From positions 1 through 20,809 of the IMG/VR virus record IMGVR_UViG_3300014839_000050: a stretch of DNA of 20,809 nt. One strand, given 5' to 3'. Below the pieces are notes generated by a model. It did not search any database. It had not been told where the DNA came from and saw only the letters and a program-made list of their open reading frames with translations. The position numbers and the translations under genes are program-made. The DNA comes from a virus. Below, piece by piece: positions 12,988-20,701 of the stretch; position 1 is the stretch's first letter, and each line of letters starts with the position of its first letter.

Positions 12988-14525
12988 AATTTAGAGTGGA
13001 TGCATCAAAGAACTTTTTGATATTGACAGATTGTACCTCTTTAGAGTATGATCAGTTGGTCTACTCATTCACTAAACTTGTTGATAACTATTACATTATA
13101 AAAAGAAAGGTCCCATATTGGGATGGCAAAATATCATTCTTTGATAGTAAATTTAGTCGTGTGCCGATTTCTCTCTGGCGCGAGGTCCAGAAGCTATGTA
13201 AGGAGTTTCATTTCTCGCTTGATATAGATGGGATAGAGGATCTGTATGATAAGGATTTTGATGATGTAAGTTTCACAGAGTGGGTCAACACATACTTTGA
13301 GGAAGCTGAGGATTTAACACCAAGAGACTATCAGATAGAAGCTTGCATAAGATTATTGAAGTATAGAAAGTGCACAAGTGAGATCGCCACATCTGGTGGC
13401 AAGACACTCGTGGCGTTCATGATATTCAAGTATCTGTTTAGTAGAGGTACCATTAAGAAACTTTTATACATAGCGCCTAACATCAACCTGGTGTCTCAAC
13501 CTGAGGAAAAATTCTATGAGTATGAAGATAGGTGTAACAAGAAACCAAATTGGAAATCTGTCTGCGTATATAGTGGAGCAAAAAAGGACAAGGATGTAAA
13601 ACCAACAAACATCACATTTGGTACGTATCAATCTCTAACAAAAAAGGATCTAATTTTTTTCCGAGATTTTGATATGGTGATAGTTGATGAAACGCATCAT
13701 GCTGCAAATAACTCAATTAAGAAAATACTTGTGAATTGTCAAAATGCAAAGTATAAATTGGGTTTAACAGGCACACTCCCAAAGGAGGGTTCATTAAACT
13801 CATTCACCATACAATCATACCTTGGGCCATGTGTGTATGAGATAAAATCATGTGATCTGATATCTTCTGGAAAAGCAACACCGATAAATATCATAGGAAT
13901 AGAATTGGATTATCTTGATGTTGGCATGAAGAAGAAGCTCTATGACTTAAGAAATGTTTCGGCGGATGAGAAGGATGGAGTCAAACTGCTTAATCTGGAG
14001 AAAGATATAGTCAGAGATAATGATAAACGTTTAAAATATGTATGTGAGACCATAAACAAAGCATCAAAGAACTCGTTGGTCCTATTTTCAGACATCAAAA
14101 ATGAATATGGTAGGAAGGTGTACAACTGGTTGAGAGAAAACTCAGAGAAAACCATATATTATATAGATGGGTCGACAGATAACAAGAACAGAGACTATTA
14201 TAAGGAACAGATGGAAAAGAACAATGATGTGATCATTGTTGCATCAGTAGGAACCTTCGGGGAAGGGATCGATATATCAAATGTGTTTTCACTATTCATA
14301 ATTGAGAGCCACAAGAGTGAAAATATAATACGCCAAATGTTGGGCAGAGGCATGCGGTTGATGGAGGGCAAAGAGAAGGTCAATGTCATAGATTTCATCG
14401 ACAATTTTGAGTATGGGACAAATAAGTATCAGAAGATAAATTATTTACTTAGACATGCCAAGGCGCGCCAACAGATCTACAAGGATCGTGGTTTTCCTTA
14501 CAAAAGATATAAACAATTGTTATGA
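12984..14525 (+). CDS. uvsW: UvsW-like superfamily 2 DNA/RNA helicase
   Basis: 513 residues from ATG 12984 to TGA 14523-14525, close to the T4 protein. A UvsW-type N-terminal domain (about 1-100) precedes the two helicase domains. Visible motifs are the Q-like RDYQIEA (114-120), Walker A ATSGGKT (135-141), motif II VDETHHA with DETH at 235-238, motif III LTGT (261-264), and in the second domain YYIDGSTDNKNRD, VASVGTFGEGIDI and the arginine-finger motif VI RQMLGRGMRL. UvsW unwinds branched DNA and R-loops; in T4 it shifts replication from origin-based to recombination-dependent initiation. It is the last gene of the recombination block and is coupled to the preceding lipoprotein by an ATGA overlap. 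A late box follows at once, so the late block starts here. Confidence 0.88.
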   Translation: MKFRVDASKNFLILTDCTSLEYDQLVYSFTKLVDNYYIIKRKVPYWDGKISFFDSKFSRVPISLWREVQKLCKEFHFSLDIDGIEDLYDKDFDDVSFTEWVNTYFEEAEDLTPRDYQIEACIRLLKYRKCTSEIATSGGKTLVAFMIFKYLFSRGTIKKLLYIAPNINLVSQPEEKFYEYEDRCNKKPNWKSVCVYSGAKKDKDVKPTNITFGTYQSLTKKDLIFFRDFDMVIVDETHHAANNSIKKILVNCQNAKYKLGLTGTLPKEGSLNSFTIQSYLGPCVYEIKSCDLISSGKATPINIIGIELDYLDVGMKKKLYDLRNVSADEKDGVKLLNLEKDIVRDNDKRLKYVCETINKASKNSLVLFSDIKNEYGRKVYNWLRENSEKTIYYIDGSTDNKNRDYYKEQMEKNNDVIIVASVGTFGEGIDISNVFSLFIIESHKSENIIRQMLGRGMRLMEGKEKVNVIDFIDNFEYGTNKYQKINYLLRHAKARQQIYKDRGFPYKRYKQLL

Positions 14526-14529
14526 TTTT

Positions 14530-14542
14530 GATATATAAATAA
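14530..14542 (+). promoter_or_regulatory. T4-like late promoter (exact TATAAATA)
   Basis: GATATATAAATAA contains exact TATAAATA at 14534-14541. It lies five bases after the UvsW stop and its box begins 21 bases before the TTG at 14555. Confidence 0.6.
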
Positions 14543-14554
14543 AAATCAATAACA

Positions 14555-15013
14555 TTGAAAAAATTAGTTTTTGAGAGCCTCAATGAGATGAACTTTGAGA
14601 GAGTTAATAAAAATCCCTTATCCTCCATGGGTATAGGAAAAACACAGATCATTAAAGACTAGTTGGATGAGATGGGTGTTGAGAATTATGTGATAAATGA
14701 TGATTATAGCATAGATGTACATAAAAATGAAGTTAATTTAAATTACAAAAATTTAACAGAGTTTCCTGATTATATAAAATTTAATCGTATATTAAATGGA
14801 TATTTTTCATGTAAACATAATTTATTAACTTCACTTAGAGGATGCCCTAAATATACAACGGGTGATTTTAATTGTGCAAATAATCTATTAAGTTCTTTAG
14901 AAGGATGCCCAATAGAGGTTTATAACTCTTTTATTTGTTATGGTAATAGACTTACTTTTGGTAATGAATATATCAGAAAATTATGCGCCGTGAAACAATC
15001 TATAATTAATTGA
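14555..15013 (+). pseudogene. Tagged LRR-like protein interrupted by an in-frame TAG
   Basis: The frame runs from TTG 14555 to TGA 15011-15013 (153 codons) but is cut by TAG at 14660-14662. The intact paralogue at 16012 reads IIKDWLDDMG where this one reads IIKD-stop-LDEMG, so TGG (Trp) has become TAG. The first part has the tag KKLVFESLNEMNFE and then NPLSSMGIGKTQIIKD. After the stop comes NYVINDDYSIDVH, a repeat of LTSLRGCP and SSLEGCP units separated by FxCxxN blocks, the short leucine-rich pattern found in many phage proteins. Reinitiation at TTG 14663 would give 116 residues. A late box lies upstream and its distance supports the TTG start. It could equally be a base-call error. Confidence 0.7.
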
Positions 15014-15045
15014 TTATTTTTATAAACTGGTGAAAAAACAACATG

Positions 15046-15058
15046 AATATATAAAATA
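15046..15058 (+). promoter_or_regulatory. Late-type promoter box
   Basis: AATATATAAAATA differs from the exact late boxes by one extra A. TATAAAATA spans 15050-15058, beginning 22 bases before the ATG at 15072. Confidence 0.45.
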
Positions 15059-15071
15059 AAATAACTCTATT

Positions 15072-15815
15072 ATGAGAAAATTTAATGACATCTATAAGAA
15101 TAAACTGAATGAGTCTGAAGCTATCCAAGAGACCAAAGTGTTGGGTTCCTTTAAACAGGTCTACAACACTCTTCTAGAAACATATAAGATAGTTGATTTC
15201 TATTCTTTGGATGAAAAGACTCAGGTTGCATTCCTGACTGAACTCAACGAGTATTGGTCTGAAGATCTTGGCATAAGCACCAAGGGCAAAGATTTCTTGG
15301 AGAGCAAGAGTTCAATGCTGACTGAGGGTTCAACAGTTTCACAGAAAAGAAATTACATAAAGTCTAAACTGTCAAATGTCATAAATGAGACCCTGAGACA
15401 GACTGAGATGAAATACAAGATATATGACATCATAGATGAGGTCTACAAACAAATAGATGCCAAGAACATAGATGATGTGTTACAGCCAAGGGAGATATCC
15501 AACGTGGTGAAGGAATCATTCAGTGAAGTGTTGGGAAAATTCATCAATGGGATGAACAAGGAACTCAATGAGAGCTCAGTGTCCAATGAAGGTGCCAAAC
15601 TATACGAGAAACAATACAGTGAAGAGAAACGTAAAGAATTGGCTCATAAGGGTTACGCGATGTCTGATGGAGCATTCCCAATAGCTAATAAGAGTGATCT
15701 TAAGAATGCCATCCAAAGTTTTGGAAGAGCTAAAAACAAGGATCTTGCAAAGAAACACATAGTGAAACGCGCTAAGGCTCTGGGAGCCTCAGATCTCATA
15801 CCAGAGAAGTGGTAA
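15072..15815 (+). CDS. Probable head-associated protein with N-terminal tag and conserved C-terminal domain
   Basis: 247 residues from ATG 15072 to TAA 15815. The start MRKFNDIYKNKLNESEA resembles the short tag shared by other proteins of this block. The middle (about 20-180) is helical and charged. The C-terminal 65 residues (KRKELAHKGYAMSDGAFPIA, NKSDLKNAIQSFGRAKNKD, KKHIVKRAKALGASDLIPEK) match a small conserved domain found at the ends of many phage proteins, with the pattern 'R+xLAxxGxAmpDGsFPIxNxxDLxNAIxxxGRAk'. This domain is often fused to head or protease-related proteins, but its role is not settled. A late box lies upstream. A virion or scaffold function is inferred. Confidence 0.6.
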   Translation: MRKFNDIYKNKLNESEAIQETKVLGSFKQVYNTLLETYKIVDFYSLDEKTQVAFLTELNEYWSEDLGISTKGKDFLESKSSMLTEGSTVSQKRNYIKSKLSNVINETLRQTEMKYKIYDIIDEVYKQIDAKNIDDVLQPREISNVVKESFSEVLGKFINGMNKELNESSVSNEGAKLYEKQYSEEKRKELAHKGYAMSDGAFPIANKSDLKNAIQSFGRAKNKDLAKKHIVKRAKALGASDLIPEKW

Positions 15816-15831
15816 AATAAAAGATATAGAT

Positions 15832-15951
15832 ATGCCAAGGTTGTTTGGTAAGGTGATGACCAACAAGAACATCCAAAGAGGAAATAATAACACATCAAAC
15901 CCAAATCAAAAGATAAGGATTAAGTTTGGGAAGTGTAACTGCGGAAAATAA
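15832..15951 (+). CDS. Small basic protein, 39 aa
   Basis: ATG 15832 to TAA 15949-15951, 39 residues: MPRLFGKVMTNKNIQRGNNN, then TSNPNQKIRIKFGKCNCGK. It is strongly basic, with almost no acidic residues and a CNC motif at the end. It lies 16 bases after the tagged gene and is followed at once by a terminator, which supports transcription with the upstream gene. A small nucleic-acid-binding or virion protein is possible. At this length it may still be a chance frame. Confidence 0.45.
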   Translation: MPRLFGKVMTNKNIQRGNNNTSNPNQKIRIKFGKCNCGK

Positions 15952-15956
15952 AATAG

Positions 15957-15980
15957 AAAGGAGTCTTAAGACTCCTTTTT
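15957..15980 (+). terminator. Rho-independent terminator
   Basis: AAAGGAGTC (15957-15965) and GACTCCTTT (15970-15978) form a perfect 9-bp stem with a TTAA loop, followed by a T run. The next late box lies directly downstream. Confidence 0.8.
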
Positions 15981-15985
15981 TCTTT

Positions 15986-15998
15986 AATATATAAAACA
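15986..15998 (+). promoter_or_regulatory. Late-type promoter box
   Basis: AATATATAAAACA, with TATAAAACA at 15990-15998, lies just after the terminator and begins 22 bases before ATG 16012. Confidence 0.45.
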
Positions 15999-16011
15999 AA
16001 GATGACTTTTG

Positions 16012-16467
16012 ATGAGCAAGTTTGTTTGTGAAAACCTGAACGCATATCTGAATTTCAATAAAGATGCAGGTATTTCATTGGACTCCATGAACATAGGTCG
16101 TAGAAAGATAATCAAAGACTGGTTGGATGATATGGGTGTTACGCATTACATGATTAATAATGATCTGACCATAGATGTGCATAGATATGTTGATCTGGAT
16201 TACAAAAACATAATGGAGTTTCCAGAATACATAACATTCAATAGGGTTGATGGAATGTTTGCATGTGACAATAATGGTTTAACATCTTTACGAGGCTGTC
16301 CTGTGTTTGTTGAGGGAGGTTTCTATTGTCAGGATAACCAATTGATTTCTTTGGAAGGATGCCCAAAAGAAACAAGAGGTAGTTTTTGGTGTTCAGGAAA
16401 CAAGATAAAATTTACAATAGATGATGTTATAAAACTATGTAAAGTTGATAAAGAAATAATTGTTTAG
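16012..16467 (+). CDS. Tagged LRR-like protein, intact paralogue of the gene at 14555
   Basis: 151 residues from ATG 16012 to TAG 16465-16467; a TTG three bases earlier is a possible but less likely start. The tag MSKFVCENLNAYLNFNK is followed by ISLDSMNIGRRKIIKDWLDD, then HYMINNDLTIDVHRY, VDLDYKNIMEFPEY and LRR-like units FACDNNGLTSLRGCP, FYCQDNQLISLEGCP and FWCSGNKIKF. The units match 'FxCxxNxLxSLxGCP', a short repeat expected to form a solenoid that may mediate protein binding. It is about half identical to the broken copy at 14555, which is separated by two genes. A late box and a terminator frame it. The function is unknown; the tag suggests packaging into the head. Confidence 0.65.
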   Translation: MSKFVCENLNAYLNFNKDAGISLDSMNIGRRKIIKDWLDDMGVTHYMINNDLTIDVHRYVDLDYKNIMEFPEYITFNRVDGMFACDNNGLTSLRGCPVFVEGGFYCQDNQLISLEGCPKETRGSFWCSGNKIKFTIDDVIKLCKVDKEIIV

Positions 16468-16484
16468 AAATATAATAAGTAGAT

Positions 16485-16540
16485 GATATTTTAGGTTTGG
16501 TTGTTATAAAACTCTACCAACCCAGTTAAATATCTTTTAT
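16485..16540 (+). terminator. Long imperfect hairpin terminator
   Basis: GATATTT (16485-16491) pairs with AAATATC (16528-16534), and GGTTTGG inside it pairs imperfectly with CCAACC (16517-16522), leaving a loop of about 16 bases. A T-rich tract TTTTATTTTAT follows. It lies between the LRR-like gene and the next late box. Confidence 0.5.
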
Positions 16541-16548
16541 TTTATGAT

Positions 16549-16561
16549 GATATATAAAATA
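16549..16561 (+). promoter_or_regulatory. Late-type promoter box
   Basis: GATATATAAAATA, with TATAAAATA at 16553-16561, lies 26 bases before the ATG at 16588. Confidence 0.45.
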
Positions 16562-16587
16562 AATTGATAAAAATTAATGTTAAAATT

Positions 16588-18366
16588 ATGAAAAAGAATT
16601 ATGTATCGATAAACTTGGATCAGTATCTTAATGAGTCCAAGACCGTTGTGTTAAAGAGAAAATATGGTGAACGTCCAACAGTTTCTGTTGGAACCCAAGC
16701 TCCATTACGTGATAGAGTGCTTTCCTATGTTGCAGAGAGCGTTAGAGTGACCAGGACTGATCTAAAGAACTACATCATTGGACTGTCTGAGGGCAAAGCG
16801 AGATCTTCTGCTGCAGTCATGTTCATGAAACGGAACTCACAGTTCTTCATCTCAGAGAGCAAGAATGGTGAAGTATATTATAAGCTATCGGACCTTGGAA
16901 AGAGGATTGTTGGTAGGTTCCAGAAGATTGACAAAGTCATCACTGAAGCTAAAAAGGAGAAGGGTGGAAAAAAACTCATCGAGAGAATGGTTGAGGATTG
17001 GGACATCGATGGGAAAATTGATGATGAAGGTAAAGATGTAGAAGATGATGATCTATATAAAGGAAGAGAAGAAGACACTGAAGATAGACCAGACATGCAT
17101 GGTGAAAGGGGAATGAGAGGGATGAAAAGGATATTGAATACACCCAAGAATATTGAAGGTGTTGAAGATGCTCCCTATGATATGGCCGATGTTGATGATA
17201 TTGAAGATGCCAGAAGCATGGACAGACGTGACAGTAGAGAAGATAGAGGTGAAAGGGACGCTGAACCAGATAGAGCAAGATACATCTCAGACATGGGTGG
17301 TGAGGATGACTTTGTAAAGAGAGATTTTGATCCAGAAGAAAATGAAAGAGGTGGTCGTGGTGGAGACTTTGATCAGGAACAAGATTTTAGAGAGTTTCAG
17401 GGACCAAAAGAGGACATGGAAGGTGCTGAAGACATAGAAGATGAAGATCATGAGATGGCTGAAACACCAGAAGATGAAGAGATTGAACACAAGAGAGGAC
17501 CAAGAGAAAGAGATGATAGAAAGTTTGAAGAGGGTGAGGGCCTAGAAGAACCAAGGGAACCATTCAGAAAGTATGACTTCATGCATAAGGGAAGGACTGG
17601 TATCTATGATATGGACGAAAACATGAATGAATCACTTCAATCAAACCAAGAAACCTTTGATATAAATGAGGATGAGAACCCAGAATCTTTTAATCTTGAG
17701 ACAGATGATAAAGAAACTGCTGAAGAGACTCCAGGAGAAACTGAAACACCTGAAGAACAGGAAACAGAGGACAAAGAAGAGGTTGAGAGTGGTGAAGAGA
17801 AGGTTGAGATCACAGAGTTCATACTCACGGTCGATGATCCAGATGAAGCCATTGCTGAACTTGCAGAGAGAGGCATCACAGCAGAACGAGTTCCCGTGGA
17901 ACCAGTTGAAGCTGAGGGAACAGAAGAGACTCCAGAAGAGACCCCCGAGGAAACAACAGAATCAGAAACAGGTGAAGAGGGAACAACAGAGAAACTCACC
18001 GAAGATGAGAACACTGCACCTGTAGATGACTTGGATTTGGATGGTGGAGCAGAAACTGCTGGCACTGAAGAAACACCAGAGACTGGCGAAGGGGATCAGA
18101 CAGAGGAACAACCCGAAGAGACTGAAACACAGTACAAAGAGGACCAGATAAAGGTCCCAGCATCATCCTGGCCAGAACTACGCAAATGGTTAGAAGAAGA
18201 TAAAGGATTAGATGTGGGTGATATGTTCGGAGGATCTATAGAAATGGAAGAAAATGGATTAACAAAAACAGATGATGATATAAATTTTGATGATGTTGAA
18301 GAAGATGATGAAACTACAATAAAAAAAGATGAAGATGAAGAAAATAAAGAAGAAAATAAAGAATAA
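16588..18366 (+). CDS. Large, very acidic tagged protein, probable head/scaffold-associated
   Basis: 592 residues from ATG 16588 to TAA 18364-18366; a TTG at 16564 would add eight residues. The start MKKNYVSINLDQYLNESK matches the tag of its neighbours. A winged-helix-like region follows (about 28-105: LRDRVLSYVAESVRVTRTDL, then ISESKNGEVYYKLSDLGKR). From about residue 130 to the end, Asp and Glu dominate, with low-complexity runs such as EETPEETPEETTE. Two ordered islands lie in the C-terminal part: EFILTVDDPDEAIAELAERG and VPASSWPELRKWLEEDKGLD. Such charge suits a scaffold, an internal head protein or a DNA mimic; the late promoter and tag favour the first two. No known family was recognised. 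Confidence 0.6.
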   Translation: MKKNYVSINLDQYLNESKTVVLKRKYGERPTVSVGTQAPLRDRVLSYVAESVRVTRTDLKNYIIGLSEGKARSSAAVMFMKRNSQFFISESKNGEVYYKLSDLGKRIVGRFQKIDKVITEAKKEKGGKKLIERMVEDWDIDGKIDDEGKDVEDDDLYKGREEDTEDRPDMHGERGMRGMKRILNTPKNIEGVEDAPYDMADVDDIEDARSMDRRDSREDRGERDAEPDRARYISDMGGEDDFVKRDFDPEENERGGRGGDFDQEQDFREFQGPKEDMEGAEDIEDEDHEMAETPEDEEIEHKRGPRERDDRKFEEGEGLEEPREPFRKYDFMHKGRTGIYDMDENMNESLQSNQETFDINEDENPESFNLETDDKETAEETPGETETPEEQETEDKEEVESGEEKVEITEFILTVDDPDEAIAELAERGITAERVPVEPVEAEGTEETPEETPEETTESETGEEGTTEKLTEDENTAPVDDLDLDGGAETAGTEETPETGEGDQTEEQPEETETQYKEDQIKVPASSWPELRKWLEEDKGLDVGDMFGGSIEMEENGLTKTDDDINFDDVEEDDETTIKKDEDEENKEENKE

Positions 18367-18414
18367 TATAAAACTTCTTGTAAAAAATTTAATATAATTA
18401 TTAAACAATTTTAT

Positions 18415-19452
18415 ATGGATGGAAAGTTTCATTTTGTTTATATCACAACCAATTTAATAAACAAAATGCAGTATGTTGGTGATCATTCTACGAATAACAT
18501 AAATGATAAATATTTAGGCAGTGGTAGACCTTATTTTCAAAGAGCATTAAAAGAATATGGCAAAGAAAACTTTAAAAGAGAAATATTAGAGTTTTTTCTA
18601 ACAAAACAAGAAGCTTTCGATGCCCAAGAAAAATACATTATACAATATAATACTTTAGTTCCTAATGGTTATAATTTAAGTCCAAAAGGAGGGCACCATT
18701 GTCCAAACTCTTGGTCTGAAGAATCAAAGAAAAAATTAAGTATATCTAAAAAAGGAAAAAGATTAGGTATATCACCAATAAATAAAGGTAAAACTTATTT
18801 GGAATATTTCATAGAAATATATGGTGATGAGGAAGGTTTAAAAATACGTAATGAATATATTGAAAGTATAAGTAAATCATTAACTGGGAAAAAACAATCT
18901 AAAGAAACAATAGAAAAAAGAAATAATGCAAACACTGGTAAAAAAAGAACATCACAACAAATAGAAAATATTAAAAATGGTAAAGCCAAAGCTAAAGAAT
19001 TAAAAGATTTAGAAAATCCTAAAACTAATATAATAAAAAATAAAAAAGAATCTAAACCTAAAATTACAAGAAAAGGAAAAACAATGTTACAATATTTAAC
19101 AGAATTATATGGTGAAGAAGAAGCATTGAATAGATATGAAAAATATATTATTAAAATTAGTAAATCATTAACTGGAAAAAAAAGATCGGAAGAATCAAAG
19201 AAAAGACAGAGTAAAAGTACAAAGGGTGTTCCTGCATCTGAAGAAGCAAAAGAAAATATGAGGAAAGCTAAAGTTAAACAAAAAGAAAAACGAAATGGTG
19301 TAAAAGAAATAAGAAAACCTTTGTCCAAAGAGACAAAAGAAAAAATAAGTAAATCTTTATTAGGTCATGAAGTGTCTAAAGAAAGTATTGAAAAAACAAA
19401 AGTTACTAAGTTAAAAAATCGTTTGAAAAAAGAAGAGAAAGAAGAAAAATAA
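18415..19452 (+). mobile_element. Free-standing GIY-YIG homing endonuclease gene with NUMOD3-like repeats
   Basis: 345 residues from ATG 18415 to TAA 19450-19452. The GIY-YIG nuclease domain covers residues 1-95: VYI (8-10), YVG (20-22), KYLGSG, FQRAL with the conserved Arg (R43), EAFDAQEKYII with the catalytic Glu candidate (E72) and NGYNL. NUMOD3-like DNA-binding units follow (SEESKKKLSISKKGKR, SKETIEKRNNANTGKK, SEESKKRQSKSTKG, SKETKEKISKSLLG). A longer unit is duplicated: NKGKTYLEYFIEIYGDEEG (about 123-141) and RKGKTMLQYLTELYGEEEA (about 219-237), each leading to ISKSLTGKK. Such enzymes cut unoccupied alleles and spread their own gene by repair. The gene is far more A-rich than its late neighbours, a sign of transfer. 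It sits between two tagged late genes. Confidence 0.88.
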
Positions 19453-19463
19453 GAACAATTTTG

Positions 19464-20258
19464 ATGAAGATTGTTAAAGAATATCTAAATGAAGACGAGA
19501 AAGTATTGAAATCTCGTCTTCTAGAATTTAATAAGATAAAAAAGCTTACGCCTGCCGATTTAAACATTGGAGTTGCTCAGATGATCTTTGATAAAACATC
19601 AGGATCATGGGGAGATGGTAAATGTGCATATTCCTATGATATATATGGTTCAGAAAACTGGAAAGAGATAATCGTATGGTTGATCAACCAGGGTTATACA
19701 CCACATGAAACTGAAGAAGTCTTAAGAAGCAAACTCATGCGATGGGCTGGTGATGATGCTTCAAAAAATGAAAATGAAAAAGTAAATCTTGATGATTTTC
19801 TTAAATTTAATTCACAGTTATTTAAGGGTCAGACGCAGGTAGATTATTTCTTAGATGAGTATAATATAAGAGACAAAAGAGTGGATGAAGACATGGGTGA
19901 AGTGTGTTCTCCAATGTCTACACTTAGCAACACTCCAGGTATGGGTAACGCAGTTCCAGCTTCACAGGCAACTGGAGGCATTGGATCTGGTGATAACTGG
20001 GGGACCAACATAAAGACTTACACGCAGGGTGGAAAGATCAAAAAGAAGAAAAGAAAGAAAAGAGCGGTGGATGAAGAGAACATTAACCCATTCGATAAAT
20101 TGGGAACAGCCATGGCAAAGAAACTTAGGGTCCCTATGGTTTTTAAAAAGGGAAAGAACCAAACCATCCGTCAAAAGACCTTTGAACACAACATCAAGAC
20201 GCTTGATGATTATATGAAAGTTAACGAGAATGATGATAAAAATAAAAAATTAATATGA
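19464..20258 (+). CDS. Tagged virion-type protein, about 264 aa
   Basis: ATG 19464 to TGA 20256-20258; the TTG at 19461 just before it is less likely. MKIVKEYLNEDEKVLKSR opens like the tags of the neighbouring proteins. The N-terminal half contains TSGSWGDGKCAYSYDIYG and IIVWLINQGYTPHETEEVLR. The middle has SPMSTLSNTPGMGNAVPAS followed by GIGSGDNWG; a 'NTPGMGNxxPxS...GSGDxW' segment recurs in phage structural proteins. A basic stretch (GGKIKKKKRKKRAVDE) comes next, and VPMVFKKGKNQTIRQKTFEHN near the end. The basic part could bind DNA. It follows the homing endonuclease by 11 bases and overlaps the next gene by 4. Head association is inferred from the tag and neighbourhood; no named family was recognised. 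Confidence 0.58.
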   Translation: MKIVKEYLNEDEKVLKSRLLEFNKIKKLTPADLNIGVAQMIFDKTSGSWGDGKCAYSYDIYGSENWKEIIVWLINQGYTPHETEEVLRSKLMRWAGDDASKNENEKVNLDDFLKFNSQLFKGQTQVDYFLDEYNIRDKRVDEDMGEVCSPMSTLSNTPGMGNAVPASQATGGIGSGDNWGTNIKTYTQGGKIKKKKRKKRAVDEENINPFDKLGTAMAKKLRVPMVFKKGKNQTIRQKTFEHNIKTLDDYMKVNENDDKNKKLI

Positions 20259-20596
20259 AAAACTATGTATGTGAATCTTTAGGTGACTATCTTAATGATA
20301 AGAAAAATAAAAGTGGTCACAAAAAACTAAACGAAGGAGTGTCAAAATCGTTCGAGGAAGCCATGCTTAAGTTAGATGATGTCATATCCAAAGATGATGA
20401 ACTACATGACATATATTCTAGCATCTTAGGTGATGATACGTCAAACAATGAAAAGATCATCAAGATTGAACAATTTTTGGAGAACGCTGAAAATCTAGAG
20501 ATCTTGAACTACTATCTACCAAATAAAAGAAATCTAAGGGACTTTGCAGAATATATCGTGAACACCGAGATGGAATATGTCACCGCGAATTTTTAA
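20255..20596 (+). CDS. Small tagged helical protein, 113 aa
   Basis: ATG 20255 to TAA 20594-20596. The N-terminus MKNYVCESLGDYLND is one of the clearest examples of the shared tag, very close to MSKFVCENLNAYLN at 16012. After it come HKKLNEGVSKSFEEAMLKLD and several acidic helices (DELHDIYSSILGDDTSNNEK, IEQFLENAENLEILNYY). No catalytic motif or membrane segment is seen. It overlaps the previous gene by 4 bases (ATGA) and is followed by a strong terminator, so it ends this transcription unit. A small internal head protein, comparable with T4 IP proteins, is a reasonable inference from the tag and size. Confidence 0.58.
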   Translation: MKNYVCESLGDYLNDKKNKSGHKKLNEGVSKSFEEAMLKLDDVISKDDELHDIYSSILGDDTSNNEKIIKIEQFLENAENLEILNYYLPNKRNLRDFAEYIVNTEMEYVTANF

Positions 20597-20618
20597 TGAA
20601 TCAAAATAAAACTAATTT

Positions 20619-20646
20619 AAAAGATGGAAAAATTTCCATCTTTTTT
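20619..20646 (+). terminator. Rho-independent terminator
   Basis: AAAAGATGGAAA (20619-20630) and TTTCCATCTTTT (20633-20644) form a perfect 12-bp stem closing on AA, followed by a T-rich tail. The actual loop must use the inner A-T pairs. It closes the late block. Confidence 0.8.
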
Positions 20647-20678
20647 CTTTTCTACTTAAAACTTTACTCTATTATCTT

Positions 20679-20693
20679 CATATAAAGAATAAA
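20679..20693 (+). promoter_or_regulatory. Late-type promoter box before the dUTPase
   Basis: TATAAAGAATAAA begins at 20681, 21 bases before the ATG at 20702, the same distance as for the boxes at 14534, 15050 and 15990. The match to the box core is weaker. Confidence 0.35.
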
Positions 20694-20701
20694 CTTCAAA
20701 C

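Noticed and set aside
10464-14662. A changed genetic code (TGA or TAG read as an amino acid) to explain the interrupted genes
   Set aside because: TGA and TAG both end several intact genes in the window (TGA at 2903, 3365, 6079, 14525; TAG at 2391, 4916, 9548), so a general code change is not supported.
17666-18025. Plus-strand frame of 119 codons inside the acidic protein gene
   Set aside because: It is the shifted reading of GAA/GAG-rich codons, giving an Arg/Lys/Gln-rich chain with no motif.
203-19328. Minus-strand open frames such as 18795-19328, 17637-18065 and 3718-4002
   Set aside because: They lie opposite well-supported + strand genes and have biased compositions (Ser-rich or Phe/Leu-rich) produced by reading the complement of acidic or Lys-rich coding sequence. 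None shows a motif or a sensible start.
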